Of a DNA stretch of 64,000 nucleotides, positions 48,609 through 57,234 are shown one piece after another; within the stretch, counting starts at the first letter, position 1, and each line of letters starts with the position of its first letter. Source of the DNA: CAWGHZ01 sp963775315 (GTDB lineage Bacteria > Pseudomonadota > Alphaproteobacteria > MPNO01 > DASWLB01); the NCBI GenBank assembly GCA_963775315.1, contig CAVZIN010000007.1:1240001-1304000 (forward strand), written 5' to 3'. Under the pieces are notes generated by a model. It did no database searches. It was not told the origin of the DNA and saw nothing but the letters and a program-made list of their open reading frames with translations. Made by a program: the position numbers and the translations under genes.

Positions 48609-49475
48609 ATGGCGACAGAGATGAAAACGCGCCTCGATGACAAGTTCGTCACCATCGACGGGCTGCGCGTGCGCTATATCGAGCAGGGCACCGGGCCCAC
48701 GGTCCTGTTCCTCCACGGTGCCTCCCTGGGCTCGTCTGCGGACGTGTTCGTCGACAACATCCCCCAGTTCGCCGAGGCCGGATTCCGCGCCGTGGCGTTC
48801 GACATCCCGGGATTCGGGCTCAGCGACACGCCGGCGCAGCAAACCGTGAAGGCGCAGCGCGAGTCGATCCCGAAATTCATCGACGCGGCTGGGTTGGGCA
48901 AGTGCGCGCTGATGGCCCATTCGCGCTCGGGCGGCTTCGCGATCGAACTCGCCCTTGCCGAGCCTCAGCGCTACTCGCACGTCGTTATACTCGGCTCCGG
49001 CAACGTGCTTCCGCCGCAGGACGAGGGCCAGGTGGAGCGGCACCAGGCGGCACAGCAGCGCGCCGACCAGATGATGGCCGAGAAGGAGCCGACGGTCGAG
49101 GACTCGCGGAAGCAGCTGCAGGCCGACGTCTTCAACCACGCGCTTCTCACCGACGAGCGGGTGAAGGTCCGGAATGCCCGCAGCATCGGGCAGAACTTCA
49201 AGAACCACGTCGGACGTCAGTCGGCACCCGGCGGCGGCGCCCCCGGCAGCGCCAACGCGCCCAAGCCGGTGTGGGAGCGGCTGACCGAGGTGAAAATGCC
49301 GATGCTTCTGATCTATGGGCGCGAGGACCGCGCCCATGCCGCCGAGCGTGCGGCGGCGTTGAAGCAGCGGCACCCGGAGATGAACATCCACATCGTCCCC
49401 AACTGCAAGCACCTGGTGCCGTGGGACGCGGCCGACGAGGTGCTGCGGCTCTCGGTGCCGTTCCTGCGCGGATAG
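48609..49475 (+). CDS. Alpha/beta-fold hydrolase
   Basis: 288-residue hydrolase on the same strand as the MetE-C-like gene, 82 bases after it. VLFLHGASLGSSADVF (HG oxyanion), VAFDIPGFGLSDTP, nucleophile elbow MAHSRSGGFAIELA (SxSxG form with Ser in HSRSGG), acid in IYGREDRAHAAE, His in VPNCKHLVPWDAADE. Similar to meta-cleavage product hydrolases and other small-ester enzymes; the nucleophile motif Ser-Arg-Ser-Gly-Gly is typical for MCP hydrolases (SxSMGG-like). A terminator cluster follows. Confidence 0.88.
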   Translation: MATEMKTRLDDKFVTIDGLRVRYIEQGTGPTVLFLHGASLGSSADVFVDNIPQFAEAGFRAVAFDIPGFGLSDTPAQQTVKAQRESIPKFIDAAGLGKCALMAHSRSGGFAIELALAEPQRYSHVVILGSGNVLPPQDEGQVERHQAAQQRADQMMAEKEPTVEDSRKQLQADVFNHALLTDERVKVRNARSIGQNFKNHVGRQSAPGGGAPGSANAPKPVWERLTEVKMPMLLIYGREDRAHAAERAAALKQRHPEMNIHIVPNCKHLVPWDAADEVLRLSVPFLRG

Positions 49476-49489
49476 GGACACGGGCCACG

Positions 49490-49566
49490 GGGCCGGTCAG
49501 GGACCGGCCCTACAAGAAATCGGTCCCTGCGCTACGTAGGGGCGGGTCCATGACCCGCCCCTTTTT
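49490..49566 (+). terminator. Tandem hairpins ending the hydrolase and LVIVD genes (includes repeat copy 2)
   Basis: The GGGCCGGTC-AGG-GACCGGCCC hairpin at 49490-49510 is identical to that at 26850-26870. A second, strong intrinsic terminator GGGGCGGGTC-CAT-GACCCGCCCC at 49539-49561 is followed by TTTTT. Converging genes on both sides (stops at 49475 and 49579) can both end here. Confidence 0.85.
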
Positions 49567-49578
49567 GCGTCGGGAGCG

Positions 49579-50718
49579 TCAGTTCTTCACGCGCTCGAAG
49601 ATATGCAAGCCCTGGGTGCGATCGATCACGTAGATCAGTCCGCGATTGTCCCAGCACACGTCATTCGCCTTGATCGCCTTGACGCCGGACGGCGGGTCGT
49701 ACTCGTGGTACGCGACCTCCTTGATCTCGAACGGGTCCGACACGTCGATCATGCGCAGCCCATAGTTGAACCAGGCGACCGGGATCTCGTCGCCCATCAC
49801 GTCCTCGGCCGGCTGGTGGCATGTCTGCACGCCCGCATGCTCGGACGGCACGCGGAAGGACGACACCGCGATCGGGTTCGTCGGATCGGTCACGTCGATC
49901 ATGCGCAACATGGCGTGAGCCGGATCGGCGTCGCGCCAGCGCGGCACGGCGCACTCGTCGGCGTGCAGCATGAACTCGCGCCCCTCCTTCTTGCCGGGCA
50001 GCGGCAGGCAGGTATGGCTCGGCCATCCATAGGCGCCCGACCAGTCCATGCCGGAAAGCTGCTTCGGCTTCGCCATGTCGGTGATGTCGAGGATCACGAA
50101 CCCGCCGTGCCAGTAGCTGGTGTATAGAATGTTGCCCTTACGGATCGGGTGGTGGCAGTGCGGGATGAGATTGGCGTTCTCCTCCCACGTCGGCGTCTCG
50201 CCGCCCTCCTTCCACTGTCCCTTCATCCACCAGCGGCCCACCTCGACCGGATTTCGCGGGTCCTTGAGGTCGAGGATCATCACGATGTTGGCGCGGTAGC
50301 CCTTCACGCAGGGCGAGATGTAGGCGTAGCGCCCGTCGAACGTGTAACGGTGGACGCCCTTGTCGGCGCATTCCCACTTGCAAACGTGCTCGGGATGGTG
50401 CGGATCGGACACGTCGTAGATATTGAGCCCGCCGACGAAATCCGCCGGCACCTTCGCGCCACCATAGCCGACCGACTCGACGTTGGTGACCATGATGCCG
50501 TTCTTCACTCGCACCTTGTGCGAATGCGCGCCTTCCTTCCACGGCAGGTTGATGGTCTGCACCAGCTTGGGATTTTTCGGGTCCTTCACGTCGATCACCG
50601 AGGTCGCCTCGGGACCGGTGATGTGGCCGACATAGGCGGTGTCGCGGTCGAACACGACCTGGCCGCCGCCCTTCACGTCGATATAGCCCACTTCGCGCAG
50701 GCCGCTGGACCGAGCCAT
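49579..50718 (-). CDS. LVIVD-repeat beta-propeller protein
   Basis: 379-residue protein made of repeated blades with DVKDPKNPKLV, DVSDPHHPEHV, DLKDPRNPVEVG, DITDMAKPKQL, DVTDPTNPIAV and DVSDPFEIKEV, the LVIVD repeat signature. No signal peptide at the N-terminus (MARSSGLREVGYIDVKGG), so it appears cytosolic, unlike many exported relatives. It is rich in His (NLIPHCHHPIRK), hinting at metal. LVIVD proteins are poorly characterised, some fused to or next to choice/PQQ-like dehydrogenases. It precedes a flavin monooxygenase-like gene's end; the genes run LVIVD downstream of it, so they likely form an operon with the amidohydrolase. Confidence 0.88.
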   Translation of the reverse strand: MARSSGLREVGYIDVKGGGQVVFDRDTAYVGHITGPEATSVIDVKDPKNPKLVQTINLPWKEGAHSHKVRVKNGIMVTNVESVGYGGAKVPADFVGGLNIYDVSDPHHPEHVCKWECADKGVHRYTFDGRYAYISPCVKGYRANIVMILDLKDPRNPVEVGRWWMKGQWKEGGETPTWEENANLIPHCHHPIRKGNILYTSYWHGGFVILDITDMAKPKQLSGMDWSGAYGWPSHTCLPLPGKKEGREFMLHADECAVPRWRDADPAHAMLRMIDVTDPTNPIAVSSFRVPSEHAGVQTCHQPAEDVMGDEIPVAWFNYGLRMIDVSDPFEIKEVAYHEYDPPSGVKAIKANDVCWDNRGLIYVIDRTQGLHIFERVKN

Positions 50719-50771
50719 TCTTGCGTCTCTCCCTAAATTCCAATCGCGTTACAGGTTATTCGCATTCGTAA

Positions 50772-51995
50772 TCAGAACATGTCCGTCGGAGCGGGTTCGG
50801 CGCCGAGCATGATCTTGCCGTAGATGCCCATTCCGGTTTCCCACGCGCCGACGATGTGATGGCCCATCGCCTGAAGGTCGCGGTAGCCGCGCTGGACGTG
50901 CTGGGTATCGTAGAGCCCATTGCCGCCCGTCGCGCTGAACAGCGCCTCGGCCGCCCGTGTCGCCATGCGGATCAACTCGTTCTGGTCGCGCCGGGAACGC
51001 GCGCGGTGCTCGTTCGACAGCGCCTCGCCGGCCTCGACCTTGTCGATCGTCTCCTTGAGCGAACGCTTGTAGAGCCACTCCGCCGCATCGGTCAGCGCGC
51101 CGGCCTCGGCGATCTTGTAGTGGACATGGGCAAACTGCGACAGCGCCTCCTGCGTGATCGCCGTCTTGCGCGTGCGCATTTGCTCCAGGTAGCTCTCGAA
51201 CACGCCGCGCGCGATGCCGGTGGCGGGCGAGGTGACGCAGAACGGGAAGATCGCCCACATCGGCGCCTTCAGGAGGTTCAGGTGCGGGTGCACCTTGACC
51301 CCGGGACAGCCGGGACCGGACCCGAACGGACCAGTGCCCATGGCGAACGGGCCCCACGACAGAATGCGGTGGTCGGGCACGAACACGTCCTGCATCGTGA
51401 AGCTCTTGGAGCCCGTGCCGCAGAGCCCCATCACGTGCCAGTCGTCGATTACCTCGCCCTCGCGCTTCGGCACGAGGACGAAGCGGATGTCGGGGTGCGG
51501 CGGCGTGCCGGTCATGCCGAAGAACGCGCCGAACACCATCCAGTCGGCATTGTCGATGCCGGAGCAGAACTGCCACCGGCCCGAAATTTTCGCCCCGCCG
51601 GGGGCCGGCTCGGCCTTGCCGCTGGGCGCGAAGGCTGAGGCGCAAAGGGCGTGCGGATCGGCCCAAAGCTCCTTCTGCGCCTCCTCCTCGAACAGTGCGA
51701 TGATCAGCTCGTGCACCACGATCACCGCGTGCACCCAGGCGGCCGAGCCGTCGCCACGGGCGAGCTCGATCGCCAGGCCGAGATAGTCGTCGTAACGGAT
51801 TTCCTTGCCGCCGAACATCTTCGGCTTGATGAGGTCGAACAGGCCCGCCTTCCAGAAATCGTCGATCGTCTCCCTTGGCACGCGGCGTTCGCGCGAGGTT
51901 TGCTGCGCGCGGCCGCGCAGGACGGGGGCGAGCTCCTGAGCGTTCTTACGAAGCTGCTCGATCGTCATCGTGTTTTCGGCGGCCTTGGTCGCCAT
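50772..51995 (-). CDS. Group D flavin monooxygenase / acyl-CoA dehydrogenase-fold oxygenase
   Basis: 407-residue ACAD-fold protein. FMN/FAD segments include GLAIELARGDGSAAWVHA, SGRWQFCSGIDNADWMVFG and GLCGTGSKSFTMQDVFVPD; the C-terminal helical bundle ends with SATGGNGLYDTQHVQRGYRDL. The catalytic Glu of real acyl-CoA dehydrogenases is not evident, and the overall pattern resembles DszC/HpaH-type reduced-flavin-dependent monooxygenases (p-hydroxyphenylacetate, dibenzothiophene). A partner flavin reductase is not in the window. Encoded between the amidohydrolase and LVIVD genes in one direction. Substrate unknown. Confidence 0.85.
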   Translation of the reverse strand: MATKAAENTMTIEQLRKNAQELAPVLRGRAQQTSRERRVPRETIDDFWKAGLFDLIKPKMFGGKEIRYDDYLGLAIELARGDGSAAWVHAVIVVHELIIALFEEEAQKELWADPHALCASAFAPSGKAEPAPGGAKISGRWQFCSGIDNADWMVFGAFFGMTGTPPHPDIRFVLVPKREGEVIDDWHVMGLCGTGSKSFTMQDVFVPDHRILSWGPFAMGTGPFGSGPGCPGVKVHPHLNLLKAPMWAIFPFCVTSPATGIARGVFESYLEQMRTRKTAITQEALSQFAHVHYKIAEAGALTDAAEWLYKRSLKETIDKVEAGEALSNEHRARSRRDQNELIRMATRAAEALFSATGGNGLYDTQHVQRGYRDLQAMGHHIVGAWETGMGIYGKIMLGAEPAPTDMF

Positions 51996-52029
51996 GTCGT
52001 GTCTCCCTCTTCGCTGGCAAAAGCGGGAC

Positions 52030-53109
52030 CTAGATCGAAAGCCCCATCAGGCGGGCCAGGTTGTTGCCCAGTATGTCGGCTTTTTCCTGCCGGCCGATCT
52101 TCTTCGACGCCATCACGAATCCCACCGGATCGTCCTCGCCCACCGGATAGTCCGACCCGAGCACGATACGCTCGACGCCGACCTTGTCGATCAGCGTGTC
52201 GAGCACCTCCGGGTTGTAGACGCACGTGTCGTAGTAGAACGAGCGCTTCAGGTACTCGGACGGCGAGCCCGTCATGCTCACGCGCAAATACGGCTTGTCG
52301 TAGTAGTTCCGGTCGAGCCGGCCGGCATAGTAAGGCGAGAAGCCGCCGCCGTGCGCGACGCAGATCTTGAGGTTGGGGAACGCGTCGAGCACCCCCTCGT
52401 ACATCAGCGAGGCCATCGCCATCGCCTCTTCCAGCGGCTGACCGATCGAGTTCCAGAGCTGGTGCGGCTGGTAGCGGAGGTCGAACACCCCGGCCGGGTG
52501 GAGATAGACCACCGTGCCCAGCTCCTCGCAGCGCCGCCAGAACGGGCGGAGGCGCGCGTCGCCGAGCTCCATGTCGCCGGCTTGGCTCGACACCTGCACG
52601 CCCTTGAAGCCGAGCTCGCCCATGCAGCGCTCGAGCTCGTTGATGGCGAGCTGGAGCGAGTGCAAGGGAACTCCGCCGAACCCGATGAAGCGGCCGGGGT
52701 ACTTGGCGATCACCTCGGCCATACGGTCGTTGCCGAGCCGCTCCAGGCGGTAGCTCGTCTCCTCGTCCGCGCCCGCCCAATAGGTATGGTGGCTGATGAT
52801 GGTGAGCGTCAGCACCTGGATGTCGACGCCAGCCGCATCCATGTCGCGGATACGGAGGTCGTAATCCTCGGTGCGCTGGCGCACGCGGGCGATCCATTCG
52901 CGCTCCTGGCGGCGATGCTCCTCGGTCTTGCCTGGATGATCGGGCACCCGGCTGCCGGCGCGCGACACCGAGTGGGGCGCGGCATAAGCCGCGATCTCGG
53001 GCACGCCGATATGGGCGTGCACGTCGATGACGGTCGGCTTCTTCGCCGGGCCGCGGGGCGCGCGCTTCGGGGCCGCCTTCCGCGCCGCCGCCTTCTTAGG
53101 GGACTGCAT
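52030..53109 (-). CDS. ACMSD-like amidohydrolase/decarboxylase
   Basis: 359-residue (beta/alpha)8 metal enzyme of the amidohydrolase-2 type, as in 2-amino-3-carboxymuconate semialdehyde and gamma-resorcylate decarboxylases. HxH is His31-Ala-His33 (VIDVHAHIG); further ligands His in VYLHPAGVF, His in CVAHGGGFSPYYAGR, Asp in LGSDYPVGEDDP. A Lys/Ala/Pro-rich N-terminus (1-25) is unusual. ATG at 53109 is the best start; more upstream codons would add an unfamiliar segment. Start of the three-gene minus-strand operon with monooxygenase and LVIVD. It probably decarboxylates or hydrolyses an aromatic-derived acid. Confidence 0.88.
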   Translation of the reverse strand: MQSPKKAAARKAAPKRAPRGPAKKPTVIDVHAHIGVPEIAAYAAPHSVSRAGSRVPDHPGKTEEHRRQEREWIARVRQRTEDYDLRIRDMDAAGVDIQVLTLTIISHHTYWAGADEETSYRLERLGNDRMAEVIAKYPGRFIGFGGVPLHSLQLAINELERCMGELGFKGVQVSSQAGDMELGDARLRPFWRRCEELGTVVYLHPAGVFDLRYQPHQLWNSIGQPLEEAMAMASLMYEGVLDAFPNLKICVAHGGGFSPYYAGRLDRNYYDKPYLRVSMTGSPSEYLKRSFYYDTCVYNPEVLDTLIDKVGVERIVLGSDYPVGEDDPVGFVMASKKIGRQEKADILGNNLARLMGLSI

Positions 53110-53259
53110 CGCTTCCTCCGTCGCCTCTTGTCCGCGCCACGCGGCGCATTGTTGCGCCGAGCTTAGCATAGAGGCGAGCAGCAAATCACCGAGCGGCGTG
53201 GCAATTTTGACACGTCACGGGCGCCCCGCTAGCATCGCCGCCTACCCGAGGGGAGCCCC

Positions 53260-54033
53260 ATGGCACGCCAGATCATCGACCTGTCGGTAACCCTGCGCGA
53301 CGACATCAAGTCGGACCCCGACTTCATGATCCCGCAGATCCAATATGCCACCCATGACCGCACGCAGAAGGAGATCTGCGACTTCTTCCCCGGCCTGAAG
53401 CCGGGGGACCTGCCCGATGGCCAGGGCTGGGCGGTGGAGACCATCCGGCTCTCCACCCACAACGGCACGCATGTCGACGCGCCCTGGCACTACCACCCGA
53501 CCATGGACGGCGGGAAGCGCGCCCAGACCATCGACGAGCTGCCCCTCGAATGGTTCTGCCAGCCGGGGGTGAAGCTCGATTTCCGGGACCGGCCGGACGG
53601 CTACCTGGTGCCGCCTGCCGAGATCGAGGCCGAGCTGAAGCGCATCGGCCACGAGGTGAAGCCGCTCGAGATCGTGCTGATGAACACCGCCGCCGGGGCG
53701 CGCTACGGCAAGGACGATTTCCTTAACGCGGGCTGCGGGTTCGGCCGTGACTCGACGCTTTGGCTCACCGATCGGGGCATCCGGGTGGTCGGCACCGACG
53801 GGTGGAGCTGGGACGCGCCGTTCAGCTACACCCGCAAGCGCTGGGACGAGACGCACGACCCCTCGATCATCTGGGAAGGACACAAGGCGGGGATGGTGCG
53901 CGGCTATTGCCAGATCGAGAAGATGGCCAATCTCGACGCCTTGCCGCCCGACGGGTTCACCGTCTGCTGCTTCCCGGCCAAGATCAAGGGCGCTTCGGCC
54001 GGCTGGACCCGCGCCGTCGCCATCATCGACTAA
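53260..54033 (+). CDS. Metal-dependent cyclase/kynurenine formamidase-like hydrolase
   Basis: 257-residue cyclase-family enzyme (PF04199). The signature HxGTHxDxPxH is complete: His67, Gly69, Thr70, His71, Asp73, Pro75, His77 (STHNGTHVDAPWHYHP). Other conserved elements: TGWS-like DGWSWDAPF and the late NLDALPPDGFTVCCFPAK with a Pro. These Mn/Zn enzymes hydrolyse N-formylkynurenine, isatin or related amides. Read divergently from the amidohydrolase operon across 150 bases, so both may respond to the same inducer. N-formyl or ring-opened aromatic amide is a reasonable but unproven substrate. Confidence 0.9.
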   Translation: MARQIIDLSVTLRDDIKSDPDFMIPQIQYATHDRTQKEICDFFPGLKPGDLPDGQGWAVETIRLSTHNGTHVDAPWHYHPTMDGGKRAQTIDELPLEWFCQPGVKLDFRDRPDGYLVPPAEIEAELKRIGHEVKPLEIVLMNTAAGARYGKDDFLNAGCGFGRDSTLWLTDRGIRVVGTDGWSWDAPFSYTRKRWDETHDPSIIWEGHKAGMVRGYCQIEKMANLDALPPDGFTVCCFPAKIKGASAGWTRAVAIID

Positions 54034-54108
54034 CGACCTCGGCCCGGCGGCCGCGCGGAAATGCCGCGTGGACGGACACCGGGCCGACGGTGGCGTTATC
54101 TTCCCGAC

Positions 54109-55278
54109 ATGGGGCCAAAGACCCGGCATACCGAGCCTGTCGTCGTCACGCGCTATGTGATCGTCGCTGCGATGATGGCAGCGGTGATTATGTACGGCTC
54201 GCTCTACCCGTTCCATTTCCGTATGCCGCACGGCGGCGCGGGCGCCGTTGTCTCACTGCTCCTGACGTGGAACCACACGCCCGGGCGCGGCGACTTCCTG
54301 GCCAACATCCTGCTCTATCTGCCGCTCGGATTTTTCGCCACCTTGGCCCTACCCGGTCTCGGGCGGCCGGCCCGGATCGCGATCCCGACGCTCATCGGCC
54401 TCGCCCTCTGCGTGACGATGGAGCTGGCACAGCATTGCGACCCCGGCCGCGACTCCTCGATGACCGACGTGTATTCCAACATACTGGGGACGGCCCTGGG
54501 CGCCACCGGCGGCATCGCCTTTGGTGGCATCGCGCTGCGGCTCCCTTTCCTGGAAGAAATGCGGGGCAAACCCGTACCGGTCCTTCTCCTGATCGCGTGG
54601 CTCGGCTTCCGCCTGTTCCCCTACGTGCCCACCATCGACCTGCATAAGTACTGGAACGCCCTCAAGCCCCTCGTCCTCACGCCGACCCTGACGTCCTACG
54701 GCCTCTACCGCTACACGGCGATGTGGATCGTCGTCGCCGCGCTCGTGGAGATGATGGTCGGTCGACGGCGGATGTGGCTCGCCTTCCCCTTTGTCATCGG
54801 TTGCGTAATGTTTGCCCGGATACTCGTGATCAGCACGGAGCTGAGGGTCGCGGAGGTTCTCGGCGCACTTATCGCCTATGTCTATTGGCTATCGGTCGGG
54901 GCCGCGCGACTGGCACTTGGTACCGCGCTCCTCTGCCTGCTGATCGCGATCATGCGGCTCGAACCGTTTCGCATGAGCCCCTATCCGCACGCCTTCAACT
55001 GGATTCCGTTCCACGGATTCATGTTCGGCTCGCTGTCGATCAACATGCTCTCGTTCATGGAGAAGTTCTTCTATTACGGCAGCGCCATCTGGCTCATGAC
55101 CGAGCTCGGCTTTCGGCTACGCGGCGCGACGATGCTGGTCGCGCTTCTGCTTCTGTTGACCAGCGCCGCCGAAATCTTCCTGGTCGGACATTCTCCCGAG
55201 ATCACCGATGCGACGATGGCCGTAATCATCGGTGTAGTTTTCGGGCTGGTACGGCCCAGGCAACGCTTCGCAGCCTAA
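54109..55278 (+). CDS. Large VanZ-like protein, apparently with two VanZ modules
   Basis: 389 residues from ATG 54109 (an in-frame ATG at 54061 would add 16). About ten membrane helices. First VanZ core: FLANILLYLPLGFFATLAL, TMELAQHCDPGRDSSMTDV and YSNILGTALGATGG; a second partial core in FHGFMFGSLSINML, EKFFYYGSAIWL and GHSPEITDATM. The repeat of the E/D-x-x-Q...D-x-x-x-N pattern suggests duplication. Function unknown, as for the VanZ protein at 42228. It lies between the cyclase gene and the converging TRAP permease and has no clear partner. Confidence 0.75.
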   Translation: MGPKTRHTEPVVVTRYVIVAAMMAAVIMYGSLYPFHFRMPHGGAGAVVSLLLTWNHTPGRGDFLANILLYLPLGFFATLALPGLGRPARIAIPTLIGLALCVTMELAQHCDPGRDSSMTDVYSNILGTALGATGGIAFGGIALRLPFLEEMRGKPVPVLLLIAWLGFRLFPYVPTIDLHKYWNALKPLVLTPTLTSYGLYRYTAMWIVVAALVEMMVGRRRMWLAFPFVIGCVMFARILVISTELRVAEVLGALIAYVYWLSVGAARLALGTALLCLLIAIMRLEPFRMSPYPHAFNWIPFHGFMFGSLSINMLSFMEKFFYYGSAIWLMTELGFRLRGATMLVALLLLLTSAAEIFLVGHSPEITDATMAVIIGVVFGLVRPRQRFAA

Positions 55279-55287
55279 GCCGCTGCC

Positions 55288-57234
55288 TCAGTGCATCGTG
55301 GACGGCAGCCACAGCACGATCGCGGGGAACAGCACCAGCAGCACAAGCTTGAACAGGTCGGCCGCGACGAACGGCATCACCCCACGGAAGATCGTGCCCA
55401 GCGGCACGTCCGGTACCATCGACTTCAACACGAACACGTTGAGCCCGAAGGGCGGCGTAATGAGCCCCGTCTCGATCACCACCACCATGATGATGCCCCA
55501 CCAGATCAGGTCGAACCCGAGGTGGGTGACGAGCGGCGTCACGATCGGCACGGTGATCACCATCACCGCGAACGAATCCATCACGCAGCCGAGCAGAAGG
55601 TAGAGCCCCAGCAACACCGAGACGATGCCGAGCGGCGACAGGTTGAGCCCGCCGACCAGGCGCGTCGCGGTCTCGGGCAACGCCGTCACGCCGACGAAGA
55701 ACGAGAAAATCAGGGCGCCGAAGATCAGCGCGTAGATCAGCGCGGTGGTGGCCGTCGTCTCGGCCATCACCCGCCAGAACGCCCCTCCGTTGAGACGCCC
55801 GCGGGCCAGTGCGAACAGGAAGGTGGCGAACGCGCCGACCGCCGCCGACTCGGTCGCGGTGAACACGCCGGAATAGAGCCCGCCGATCACCAGGACGAAC
55901 AGGCACATCACGCCGGCCGACCGGCGTACCGCCGCGGTCACGTCGGCAAAGGCGATGCGCGAGCGCTCGGGCACCGTGCTGGGCGCGAAGCGCACGAAGA
56001 GCGCGATGGTGATCATGTAGAACGCGACGGCAAGGATGGCGGGGCCAACCGCCGCGATGAAAAGCTGACCGATCGAAGCCTCGGTCAGCAGGGCGAAAAT
56101 CACGATTGGCGCCGACGGCGGGACGAGCTGGCCGAGCGTGCCGCCGGCCGCGATGCATCCCGTGGTAAGGTGCGGGGCGTAGCCGCGGGCGCGCATTTCT
56201 GGCAGGGCGACGCGGCCGATGGTGGCCGCGCAGGCGATGGACGATCCCGTGACGGCGCCGAACCCCGCGCAGCCGCCGATGGTGGCAAGCGCGAGCCCGC
56301 CGCGGAACCCGCCGAACAACGCATGCGCGAGGGCGTAGATGTCGTCGGAGAGACCGGCCGTGGCGGCGAAGCTGCCCATCATCAGGAAGAGCGGCAGCAC
56401 CGCGACCTGGCTGTTGGTGAGGAAGCCGGCGGGCTCGGTCCCGAACGCGCCGAGCGAAGGGCCGAACCCGATGAACAAGGCGGAGCCGAACAGCCCCGTC
56501 ATCGCCATGACGGCTGCGAGCGGCATGAGTCCCAACAGGAACGCCCACAGCAGAAGGAAGGCGACGAGGACGCAAAGCTCCGAATTGTGCTGGGCGAGTT
56601 CGGCGAGGGCACTGAAATCGATCAGGGCATAGGCGGCGATCGCGGCCGTCAGGGCAACCAACACCGCGACCGTGATGCGCGCCGACCAGCTGGCCGGCGC
56701 GACCGTCGCCGGCGCTGCAGCGCGGCGTACCGCGTTGAGCGCCACGACCGCCTGCACCACTGTCCCGGCAGCGAGCAGAGCCGCCACCGCGTGCATGAAC
56801 GGCGCCTCGGGCCAGCGCAGGATGATCGTCATCCGGTTCTGCTGGGCGAGGCTCTCCGCGAAGATCTCGATCCGCCACGCCAGCAGCCCGACGAAGACCA
56901 GGAGCAGCACCGCGCCGGCCGCGCTGAGGCCGGCGGCGAGCCTGCCCGTGATCCATTTGGCGAGGATGTCGACGGTCAGGTTCACGCTCTGGGCGAGGCC
57001 GGACGGCAGGCAGGCGGCGACGCCCACCGCGAACACCTCGGACACCACCTCGTTCAACGCCGGGATCGGGGAGTTGAAGAACCAGCGCCCGAGAACGTCG
57101 ACCAGGGTCGCCCCGGCGACGACGAGCATGGCGAGGACGCCGATGAAGGCGATCGGCCGCGTGACCCGCGCGCATTCCGCTTCCAGTCGGTCGAGCGGGT
57201 GGAGCGGCGTGGCGAGCCCCACGGACGCGGTCAT
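55288..57234 (-). CDS. TRAP transporter fused DctQ-DctM permease
   Basis: 648-residue inner-membrane protein combining small (DctQ) and large (DctM) TRAP subunits. Residues 25-190 are the four-helix DctQ-like part (LVDVLGRWFFNSPIPALNEVV is its typical start); from about 205 the DctM part has MPLAAVMAMTGLFGSALFIG, LFLMMGSFAATAGLSDD, GAVTGSSIACAATIGRVALPEM (the DctM signature) and PPFGLNVFVLKSM near the end. It imports acids driven by the Na+ gradient. ATG at 57234 overlaps the stop of the binding-protein gene upstream (ATGA), so both are one transport unit. Confidence 0.95.
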   Translation of the reverse strand: MTASVGLATPLHPLDRLEAECARVTRPIAFIGVLAMLVVAGATLVDVLGRWFFNSPIPALNEVVSEVFAVGVAACLPSGLAQSVNLTVDILAKWITGRLAAGLSAAGAVLLLVFVGLLAWRIEIFAESLAQQNRMTIILRWPEAPFMHAVAALLAAGTVVQAVVALNAVRRAAAPATVAPASWSARITVAVLVALTAAIAAYALIDFSALAELAQHNSELCVLVAFLLLWAFLLGLMPLAAVMAMTGLFGSALFIGFGPSLGAFGTEPAGFLTNSQVAVLPLFLMMGSFAATAGLSDDIYALAHALFGGFRGGLALATIGGCAGFGAVTGSSIACAATIGRVALPEMRARGYAPHLTTGCIAAGGTLGQLVPPSAPIVIFALLTEASIGQLFIAAVGPAILAVAFYMITIALFVRFAPSTVPERSRIAFADVTAAVRRSAGVMCLFVLVIGGLYSGVFTATESAAVGAFATFLFALARGRLNGGAFWRVMAETTATTALIYALIFGALIFSFFVGVTALPETATRLVGGLNLSPLGIVSVLLGLYLLLGCVMDSFAVMVITVPIVTPLVTHLGFDLIWWGIIMVVVIETGLITPPFGLNVFVLKSMVPDVPLGTIFRGVMPFVAADLFKLVLLVLFPAIVLWLPSTMH

